This document shows, piece after piece, positions 58,201-64,000 of a stretch of DNA of 64,000 bases (position 1 is the first letter of the stretch; the number at the start of each line of letters is the position of its first letter). The DNA is from Limnobacter alexandrii (GTDB lineage Bacteria > Pseudomonadota > Gammaproteobacteria > Burkholderiales > Burkholderiaceae_B): positions 124,001-188,000 of the forward strand of contig NZ_SWKN01000009.1 of NCBI RefSeq assembly GCF_005871185.1, given 5' to 3'. A model generated the notes under the pieces. It did not search any database. It was not told the DNA's origin and saw only the letters and a list, made by a program, of their open reading frames with translations. Position numbers and translations under genes: made by a program.

Positions 58201-58889
58201 TTGTCCGGGAACACCTCATCAATCGCGACAATCAACAGGCATTTGCGCGAATAGAGCATGTTTACTTTTGCGGTCAAGGCATGTCACACGGTCGCATTAC
58301 ACAGCCACGCGAGTTGGTGTACGACAGTCCCAACCTCACCCGGTATCTGGTGGGGACAGGCTACTCGGTGATGCACAACCCCAAACACCTGGACATTGTT
58401 GTCAACGCCGGAGACGGTGGGCACGACTTCATGATTATCAGACCCCAGCACTACGACAAACAGAGCAAATACCAAGAAGATTACCGGGACGCTCAAGGCA
58501 TGCACGCCAAATGGCTGGTGGTTGACAATCAATACCGGATGGGAAACATCCACTTCCCATCTGGTTTGCAATATTCAGGACAAATTGCGAGACGGGGAAA
58601 CTACTTTTGCATGCATGGCAAAGGCAAACTGAGTGTTGGTGAAATCTCGTTTCTGACTGAGATAGGATCTGACTTGCAAATCCTGAGCGTGAAGGGCTTG
58701 AACCCGGAGAGCGAACACTGGTTGAGTCTTTACACCGTGAACAACCAGACGCCAAAGTTTGATTTGCCTCAGTGGATTGAGTTGCTCACCAACGGAAAAG
58801 TGGACTGGCACACTGACGTGCAAGCCCACCTGTTGATACGCCAACTCAGTCACCTGAAAGAGAAGGCCACTGTGTTTTCAATACAGTAA
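55248..58889 (+). CDS. Large protein with nucleotidyltransferase-like N-terminus and MORN-like C-terminus; unknown function
   Basis: 1213 residues, not recognised as a described family. Residues 67-87 read ILKGSS...EDIDLQ, matching the nucleotidyltransferase core hG[GS]-x(9-13)-Dh[DE]h (G70, S71, D84, D86). D157 in the strand STLDLNF is a plausible third metal ligand. Residues 170-240 (IHASKGIQFNW, DIDDGLARLSYRL) resemble the region after the head domain in tRNA nucleotidyltransferases. Residues about 330-510 look helical. From about residue 610 onward the chain is beta-rich with MORN-like units: DGSMFSGQTSGSGHF near 620, AGFEGFVHQQQCGTGSF near 901 and GLQYSGQIARRGNYF near 1106. No signal peptide or membrane segment. 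The reading frame is intact and the composition looks like the neighbours. Starts at ATG 55248 without a clear ribosome site. Confidence 0.75.
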   Translation: MPTSHPLSANPRPAHEFFESPYRSETSFKNFSAFLNKTLTVASRHSQGQARFSLLELLQTLNVPEAILKGSSVHRWKNETPPEDIDLQLPLQENDQKDQLLEQIHDFLMSRTGETRRTRQAFEQKIWFGKVSHALEGAWKRLIIHVGCPRANSSTLDLNFTNKPTLSHDTIHASKGIQFNWAKRKAFMVDSWHPSLVEWLGHNQLLWFNTDIDDGLARLSYRLCKTPKATLLQPALANQFVSQATQAGIDSIYLRVLQNEYPNSQLNTASRLAFWLPLIDQATSGNHPALESELLSWSQFNTLAQLQQAIADLDTQHIVLDRLCKACQIGINFKNSIKHVLNAHSEIAQNARAQIPSAIGAELPAANRFFELIDQWPQIDEIPEHELQTVMGHYLQELAQSDEPTHARRAAHMLGWLQGDAQASLHFWLDRLSPPQRENPPEFEKNRIMSALVQVIKEQGVDGLRSAIPVLEQLGIASDDWRTVVCAIHQCKTPHEFTPPSSSPCTSFDFLALLSRHSMVLRSMRPGATIELKQAKDPILTQGLYRQLLELSQRLQAEKIPVLLRGVVHAKLDSLDIELPDMALNVSLGQSTVTVTAGQHKHWLTEHAFGSLMPQTQGGTSTLHVLWKDGSMFSGQTSGSGHFSFNGTLICIGTQNTPTGLRGLLQVGRDLCASMTPGIDLEHNHWAAKGLFNGHQLLKSSSLVEAAQSLKTGTLTDHTLTHGLYIEHDIRDHQPKLCKLHIPDPRGKTCLQLSYQISASATDSEVSQFENVWGVLPKVSEVQSHGVLHIAPYGPMQFKSALPWNVHQHAITGWGEVQGAGAVSFRWKGPVVGNQLLPLGSLYLDKQKIPAIVFDASDTSDPLPVNLLPHMADLLGKRLNGSYRFLPKIWNNNTQWPPAGFEGFVHQQQCGTGSFTGYLTATGRAVGTLNQAGVSTKNHDTAWSGAFKVQNAAVLAQGAIGLDHQDQASWGVVMSEQRILMPHGLVREHLINRDNQQAFARIEHVYFCGQGMSHGRITQPRELVYDSPNLTRYLVGTGYSVMHNPKHLDIVVNAGDGGHDFMIIRPQHYDKQSKYQEDYRDAQGMHAKWLVVDNQYRMGNIHFPSGLQYSGQIARRGNYFCMHGKGKLSVGEISFLTEIGSDLQILSVKGLNPESEHWLSLYTVNNQTPKFDLPQWIELLTNGKVDWHTDVQAHLLIRQLSHLKEKATVFSIQ

Positions 58890-58900
58890 CCACACAACAC

Positions 58901-59161
58901 TCAACCGGCTGCTGCCTCGCATTTCTTCATGAATGAATTTTTGGCGGCACCGGCCAGCTTTTTACCATCCTTGCCCACAGCACGCTCTTCACAACTGGCT
59001 TTGTTGTCAGCCAGGCATTTTTTCATGAACGAATTTTTTGCGGCACCATTCAATGGCTTGCCTTCTTTGCTGACCGCTTTGGCCTGACAAGCTGCCTCGG
59101 TCGATTGTGCATGGGCGGGAATGAAAAAACACAGCGCAGCCAACAGCAACCATTTCTTCAT
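58901..59161 (-). CDS. PsiF repeat-containing secreted protein
   Basis: 86 residues. Signal peptide ends at PAHA (about 18). Two PsiF repeats follow, each ending AAKNSFMKKC (about residues 39-49 and 71-81), with paired cysteines. PsiF is phosphate-starvation-induced in E. coli; the function is unknown. AGGAGA precedes the ATG. It converges on the 1213-residue gene with an 11-base gap. Confidence 0.9.
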   Translation of the reverse strand: MKKWLLLAALCFFIPAHAQSTEAACQAKAVSKEGKPLNGAAKNSFMKKCLADNKASCEERAVGKDGKKLAGAAKNSFMKKCEAAAG

Positions 59162-59187
59162 GTGAAGTCTCCTGTTTGTTTTATTGA

Positions 59188-59565
59188 TTAAACCTGCTGA
59201 ACAATTTCAGTGGCAATTGCTTGCCACACTGCATCCCACTGACCCACAGCGGTTGTGGCCTCAATGTTCAAACCCGGGTGTTTGGCTTTCATTTCTGCCA
59301 TGATCACCGGGAAATCATTTTTCAAGTGCCCGCCCTTTCCAAAGAAAATTGGCACCACTTGAATATGCTTTACGCCGCCTTGCACCATACAATCCACCGT
59401 GTCGGGCAGGCTGGGTGCAATCAATTCGAGAAATGCCAGTTCAACTTGCACATTGGGCAGTTGGGTAGTCAACATGCTTTGCAAACGCTTCATGGGCTCA
59501 GCCCACTGCGGGTCGCGTGCACCATGACCGAACAACACGATTGCTTTGTTTCCGGTACTGCTCAT
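59188..59565 (-). CDS. cbiX: CbiX-type sirohydrochlorin chelatase
   Basis: 125 residues, the short single-domain type. Metal-ligand histidine in LFGHGARDPQWAEPM near the N-terminus and a second in FFGKGGHLKNDFP match the CbiX/SirB family that inserts Co or Fe into sirohydrochlorin. With CobA at 54.4 kb it can supply siroheme. ATG 59565 overlaps the lptG stop by four bases and has TGAGGAA upstream. Confidence 0.88.
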   Translation of the reverse strand: MSSTGNKAIVLFGHGARDPQWAEPMKRLQSMLTTQLPNVQVELAFLELIAPSLPDTVDCMVQGGVKHIQVVPIFFGKGGHLKNDFPVIMAEMKAKHPGLNIEATTAVGQWDAVWQAIATEIVQQV

Positions 59566-60767
59566 CGATTCCTCAATACATTCAAAGTGCGCCAAGGCGC
59601 AGGTTGCGACACCCACCACAATGCCCCCATGCCCACCACAAAGCCCAGCAAGCTGGGCAAAGCCGCACTGACGAACGGCGGGAAGCTGGCCACCATGCTG
59701 AGGTGGGAAAACAAATTATTCACCAAGTGAAAACCTACGCCAATCATGATGCCCGCGAACACCTTCACGCTGACACTGCCCGAGCGGAAATGCAGGTAGG
59801 CAAAAGGCAGGGAAATCATCATCATGATGAGAATGGCAAACGGGTACATGATTTTTTTGGCAAAGGCCAAATCGATGTTGTCGGTGGCCTGCAGGTTGCT
59901 GCTCAAGAATTTCGAGTAGTTGTACAACTGCCAGGCACTCATCCGGTCGGGGCGAACAAACAAGCCGGTCAACAGCTCAGGCGACAAGTTCGAGGTCCAT
60001 TGCATGGTTTCAAGCGACTCGAACTCACTGGCCTGAATGGTTAAGCCGGCACGTGCGGCATCCGGGTTGCCAACTGCCTCGTCGAAATAACGCTGAAGCA
60101 GCACATTGCGCAATTCCCAGTCGCCGCTGTCCGGGTCAAACTTCGCGCTTTCGGCACGTACCCACGCACGAATTCTGGACTCAGGGTCGAGTTCGTAGTA
60201 CTCCAGTTTGAGCAATTCACCGTCTTTGTTGAATGAATCAAAATTCACGAAACGCACCCGCGACTCTGCATCAGGAGCACTGTAGGTGTCGCGCATCCAG
60301 TAACCACTGCGGAAATCACGGTCTACCTCGTAACCCAGTGCTTTGGCCCGCATGGGTACTGCAGCCCTCTCGGCCAAAGGAGCCACTGCCTCACCGAACA
60401 GCACGGTAATTACCACCACACCCGCTGCAATCCGAACCAACATTTTAAGCATGCTGGTGGTGCTTAAACCTGCTGCGCGCATGGCTGTCAATTCACTGCT
60501 GGCGGCCAGCTGTACCAAGGCGTAAATTGAGCCGATCAGCGCGGCAATCGGCGCAATTTCATAGACCCGTGCGGGCAAACCCAACAACACGGCGATGAAA
60601 TAATAGAACCAGCTGGTACCAGGCAAACTCAAACGGTCCACCTCGGCAATCAAGTCGAAAAATGCAAACAAACCGACAAAAGCCACCATCACGAATGTGA
60701 TGGCTTTGTAGAGTTCGCTGCGAAAGTAAACCAGCAAGGAATGCGGTACGGTGAAAGGCTTTTTCAT
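59562..60767 (-). CDS. lptG: LPS export ABC transporter permease LptG
   Basis: 401 residues, YjgP/YjgQ family with six membrane helices (three before and three after a large periplasmic beta-jellyroll domain). Pulls LPS out of the inner membrane with LptF and LptB. Its ATG overlaps the lptF stop by four bases. Confidence 0.9.
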   Translation of the reverse strand: MKKPFTVPHSLLVYFRSELYKAITFVMVAFVGLFAFFDLIAEVDRLSLPGTSWFYYFIAVLLGLPARVYEIAPIAALIGSIYALVQLAASSELTAMRAAGLSTTSMLKMLVRIAAGVVVITVLFGEAVAPLAERAAVPMRAKALGYEVDRDFRSGYWMRDTYSAPDAESRVRFVNFDSFNKDGELLKLEYYELDPESRIRAWVRAESAKFDPDSGDWELRNVLLQRYFDEAVGNPDAARAGLTIQASEFESLETMQWTSNLSPELLTGLFVRPDRMSAWQLYNYSKFLSSNLQATDNIDLAFAKKIMYPFAILIMMMISLPFAYLHFRSGSVSVKVFAGIMIGVGFHLVNNLFSHLSMVASFPPFVSAALPSLLGFVVGMGALWWVSQPAPWRTLNVLRNR

Positions 60768-61903
60768 CGCTTAATCTCCTGCCCCGCCACGACATCCTGC
60801 AAATCGAGAGAACGAGCCGACCTGCGCCATTGAAACAAAGAGGCGCCCGCAGGGCGATTCCGCTTCAGCATCAAGACATAAAACATCAGTAACACGCCCG
60901 CATGCGGCAGCACCAAAGCCACCCAGAAATCGAGGGTTTCCTTCGTCACCATGCTTTGGGTGACCGACACAACATTGCTGTATGTGAGATAAATCAAGAG
61001 AGCAAAAAGCTGGTTCAGTGAATTGCCGCCACGCGGATTCACGAATGCAAGTGGAATGGCCAGCAAACCAAGCGCCAAGGCAGACAAAGGCAAACTGACA
61101 CGCCACAACAATTCGCCCTGCGCTGCAGGTGAAAAGTCGGCAACCAGCAAATCAACACGGCGGTGTTGCAGCTGAAAGCTGGGGGCAGCACCCAGGGTGT
61201 TGTCGATGGCCAGGCCGTAGGTTTCAAATTCGGTACTCGTAAAACGTTCACCAGTGCCATCAAGCATGGCACGCCTGCCGCCACTGAGCACCAAGTACGG
61301 CTGACCGTTTGCGTCTACTTCCACACTGCCTCGCGCCGCAGACACCACCGTGCGGGTATTCCCTTTGGAATCGACTACAAACACGTTTTCAACCTGTTTG
61401 GTCACCTCCGATTGTCGTTCGACAAAGAACACCCTGTTGCCTTCACCCGACTCGCGAAATTGCCCTGCACTAACCTTGCTCACATCGTTGCGCTTGGCAA
61501 AACGGTCTTTTGCGGCATCCAGTTCAGCCTTGGCCCAAGGCGTAAGCCACACCGAGCAAATCATGGCCAGAACAGTGAGAGGTACAGCAAAGCGAAGCAC
61601 AGGCCGCACCAGGGAAAAAAGTGACACCCCGGAGGCAAACCAGGCGGTCATTTCCTGCTCTTTGAAGGCGCGCGACACCACGCCCATGACCGCAATAAAC
61701 ACGGTGATCACCAAGGCGGCTGGCAGGTATTGAAGCCCGCCCAGCAAAATTAGGGTAAATACTTCGGCGTTGTCGACTTTGCCCCCGGCAGCCTGGCCAA
61801 GGGTGCGCACCAACACTGTGGTCACAATGATGGTGAACAGGGCCACGAAGGTGGCCCCTGCGGTTTGTGCGAAGTCTTTTCGAAAAGTGGATCGAAACAG
61901 CAT
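60764..61903 (-). CDS. lptF: LPS export ABC transporter permease LptF
   Basis: About 379 residues, start [16 protein letters not shown]. Same YjgP/YjgQ fold as LptG with [14 protein letters not shown] after helix 1 and the periplasmic jellyroll ([17 protein letters not shown]). The frame is open to 61936, but ATG 61903 fits the family. Diverges from pepA. Confidence 0.9.
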   Translation of the reverse strand: MLFRSTFRKDFAQTAGATFVALFTIIVTTVLVRTLGQAAGGKVDNAEVFTLILLGGLQYLPAALVITVFIAVMGVVSRAFKEQEMTAWFASGVSLFSLVRPVLRFAVPLTVLAMICSVWLTPWAKAELDAAKDRFAKRNDVSKVSAGQFRESGEGNRVFFVERQSEVTKQVENVFVVDSKGNTRTVVSAARGSVEVDANGQPYLVLSGGRRAMLDGTGERFTSTEFETYGLAIDNTLGAAPSFQLQHRRVDLLVADFSPAAQGELLWRVSLPLSALALGLLAIPLAFVNPRGGNSLNQLFALLIYLTYSNVVSVTQSMVTKETLDFWVALVLPHAGVLLMFYVLMLKRNRPAGASLFQWRRSARSLDLQDVVAGQEIKR

Positions 61904-62013
61904 GCAATGCAGGCGGGCTGCGCTTTGACTCGCCAACCCAGCTTGTTAATAATGGTAGATTGTCGCATGCATTCGTTTTGAATGGTCGAGCATTAATCGC
62001 AAGAAGGAACACC

Positions 62014-63615
62014 ATGACAGCAACACCCGCCACCCCCAAAGCCAGAAAACCTTCCTCTCCCCGAGCAGCCAAAAAAGCGGCGCCCACACCACCACCCATG
62101 TTCAGCTTCAAGGCTGGCACGGGCGCAGTTGCAAAAGTGACTGCTGGCGGGCCAGTGCCGGCAAAAGGTTGCGATGTGGCTGTGGTGGCGGTGTACAAAG
62201 GCGGCGAGTTGACCGCTGCTGCAAAGCGGGCCGACATTGACACTGAGGGCCTGGTGGCCAACGCTTGTAAAACTGACAAAAACCTGGGTAACACTGGCAG
62301 TTGCCGTGTGGTCTTCAACACCGCAAAAGCTGGCGCGCCTGTGTATGTGCTGGTGGGGCTGGATGAGGCCGACAAACTAAACAGCAAAACCCTGCGCAAA
62401 GCCACCACTGTGGCCTGCGAGGCGCTGAAAGGCTTGAAACCCGCCAAGGTGTTTTTCGCTGTGAACCAGGAAGTACCCAAGAAAAGCAGCGACAAAGACA
62501 TTGCCGCTTTGTGCGCACGCACCATCACCGAGAGCTTTTACAGCTTCTCAGCCTGTAAAAAGCAGGATGACGATGCGACCACACCACCAGCCTTCGAGTT
62601 GGCCTGCACAAAATCAACCCAAGACGCGGTTGAAAAAGGGGCTGCCGTTGGCCAGGCCATTGGCAACGGCATGCAGTTGACCAAAGACCTGGGCAACCTG
62701 CCTGGCAATATTTGCACCCCCAATTACCTGGCCGAGACCGCCAAAGCGCTGGCCAAGCAGTACAAGCTGGGCGTGGACGTGCTGGACCACAAGAAAATGG
62801 AAGCACTGGGCATGTTCAGCCTCTTGTCAGTGGGCAAGGCGTCTAGCGAGCCACCCAAGCTGATTGTGCTGAAATACAACGGCGCCAAAGACCCCAAAGA
62901 GGCCCCGGTGGTGCTGGTTGGCAAAGGCATTACTTTCGACACCGGCGGTATTTCACTGAAGCCCGGCGCGGGCATGGATGAAATGAAGTACGACATGTGT
63001 GGCGCAGCAAGCGTGCTAGGCACCATGAAAGCTGCTGCGGAAATGAAGCTGGCCCTGAATCTGATCGTGGTGGTGCCCACCGCCGAGAACATGCCCGCAG
63101 GCAATGCCAGCAAACCAGGCGACGTGGTGGTGTCCATGAGTGGCCAGACCATTGAAATTTTGAACACCGACGCCGAAGGCCGCCTGATTCTGTGCGATGC
63201 CCTGACCTATGTAGAACGCTTCAACCCGGCCGCTGTGGTCGATGTAGCCACCCTGACCGGCGCTTGTATCGTGGCTTTGGGCCATGTGAACACCGGCTTG
63301 TTCAGCCCCGACGACGACCTGGCCAATGAATTGTTCAAAGCGGGTCAAAACGCGCTGGACACTGCATGGCGCATGCCTTTGGACGAGGAATACCACGAAC
63401 AGCTGAAAAGCAATTTTGCCGACATGGCCAACATTGGTGGTCCACCCGCAGGCAGCGTCACAGCCGCCTGCTTCCTGCAAAAGTACACCAAGGCTTACAG
63501 CTGGGCCCACCTGGACATTGCCGGTACCGCTTGGCATTCCGGCAAGGCCAAAGGTGCAAGTGGTCGCCCTGTGCCCATGTTGGCCGAGTTTGTCATGAAG
63601 CGTGCGAAGGCCTGA
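62014..63615 (+). CDS. pepA: Leucyl aminopeptidase (cytosol aminopeptidase, M17)
   Basis: 533 residues. The C-terminal catalytic domain has [30 protein letters not shown] and the signature [14 protein letters not shown] with the zinc ligands. The first about 30 residues ([20 protein letters not shown]) are an Ala/Pro/Lys-rich extension not found in typical PepA. Start at ATG 62014 after AAGGAA; the frame upstream to 61867 overlaps the lptF start and is not credible. PepA hexamers also act as DNA-binding factors in XerCD recombination. Confidence 0.95.
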   Translation: MTATPATPKARKPSSPRAAKKAAPTPPPMFSFKAGTGAVAKVTAGGPVPAKGCDVAVVAVYKGGELTAAAKRADIDTEGLVANACKTDKNLGNTGSCRVVFNTAKAGAPVYVLVGLDEADKLNSKTLRKATTVACEALKGLKPAKVFFAVNQEVPKKSSDKDIAALCARTITESFYSFSACKKQDDDATTPPAFELACTKSTQDAVEKGAAVGQAIGNGMQLTKDLGNLPGNICTPNYLAETAKALAKQYKLGVDVLDHKKMEALGMFSLLSVGKASSEPPKLIVLKYNGAKDPKEAPVVLVGKGITFDTGGISLKPGAGMDEMKYDMCGAASVLGTMKAAAEMKLALNLIVVVPTAENMPAGNASKPGDVVVSMSGQTIEILNTDAEGRLILCDALTYVERFNPAAVVDVATLTGACIVALGHVNTGLFSPDDDLANELFKAGQNALDTAWRMPLDEEYHEQLKSNFADMANIGGPPAGSVTAACFLQKYTKAYSWAHLDIAGTAWHSGKAKGASGRPVPMLAEFVMKRAKA

Positions 63616-63625
63616 GGGTTTTGAA

Positions 63626-64000
63626 TTGACACGAATCGACTTTCACTTGAATGTTTCAGACCACCTGCTGTACACCTGCCGGTTGATCCGGAAGGCGTAC
63701 GGCAGCGGCCTGAAAATTGTGTGCTACAGCACCCGCCCCGAGGTGCTTGAAAACCTGGACAAACTGCTGTGGACGTTTTCCGAGGAAGACTTTCTGCCCC
63801 ATGTTGTTTCGGGTCACCCCGGTGTGGCAGACACGCCCATTGTGCTCACTGACAAGGCAGACGACATTGTCCATTACGACCTGCTGATCAATCTTGATGA
63901 GCAATGGCCACCCTTTTTTGCCCGGTTTGAACGCCTGGTTGAAATTGTGGGTACCGACGAAGACAACAAGGCACTGGCCCGCCAGCGCTACAAATTTTAC
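63626..64000 (+). CDS. holC: DNA polymerase III chi subunit (cut by window edge)
   Basis: 125 residues to the right edge without a stop. TRIDFHLNVSDHLLYTCRLIRKA opens the HolC fold, with VVCYS-type strand KIVCYSTRP, then LLWTFSEEDFLPH and RYKFY at the edge. Chi binds SSB and couples it to the clamp loader. TTG at 63626 with GAGG upstream is the start; the usual pepA-holC neighbourhood supports it. Confidence 0.92.
   Translation, partial: MTRIDFHLNVSDHLLYTCRLIRKAYGSGLKIVCYSTRPEVLENLDKLLWTFSEEDFLPHVVSGHPGVADTPIVLTDKADDIVHYDLLINLDEQWPPFFARFERLVEIVGTDEDNKALARQRYKFY

Overview
The window reads as ordinary chromosome of a free-living betaproteobacterium of order Burkholderiales. A Limnobacter-like genus is my guess from gene content and moderate GC, not from a database search. 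Nothing looks like phage, plasmid, insertion sequence, CRISPR or tRNA. Coding density is very high, with many ATGA stop/start overlaps and convergent gene ends that overlap by 4-59 bases. Several starts are TTG or GTG.

Layout. 1-8.1 kb: malic enzyme (maeB, cut by the left edge), an aminotransferase, a lytic transglycosylase, ubiD behind a structured leader, then yqjD-yqjE-yqjK, PBP4 (dacB) and a lipoprotein on the minus strand. 8.1-17 kb: RNA helicase rhlE with a repetitive tail, a ClC chloride channel, a two-component system next to an orphan TRAP binding protein (dctP), and a membrane-anchored thioredoxin-fold protein. 17-26.2 kb: groESL with a perfect CIRCE operator and a sigma-32-like promoter, rpmE2, an ArnT-like membrane protein, a MATE pump, orn, and an M48 peptidase-phhB-rsgA operon. 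26.2-38.6 kb: the minus-strand run amgK-murU-pepP-ubiH-nudix-cobD-like, divergent from lptD-surA-pdxA-rsmA, then murI. 38.7-46.8 kb: a receiver-Hpt protein, RidA, an SRPBCC protein, a small phosphatase-like protein, the bd-type oxidase cioAB, an MFS pump, an alpha/beta hydrolase and a hydroxyisobutyrate-type dehydrogenase.

47.1-55.2 kb is an assimilatory sulfate reduction locus. A CysB-type regulator diverges from a TSUP transporter, cysI, a DUF934 gene, cysH, cysD, cysN and cobA. CysDN makes APS, a CysH with iron-sulfur cysteine pairs can reduce APS directly, CysI reduces sulfite, and CobA (with a CbiX-type chelatase at 59.2 kb) supplies siroheme.

55.2-58.9 kb holds the most unusual gene: a 1213-residue protein with an apparent nucleotidyltransferase core at its N-terminus and MORN-like beta repeats in its C-terminal half. 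I do not recognise it as a described family. The window ends with a PsiF-repeat protein, cbiX, lptG-lptF, pepA and holC (cut by the right edge).

The strongest candidates for something undescribed are this 1213-residue protein and the folded RNA leader of ubiD (about 3030-3180).
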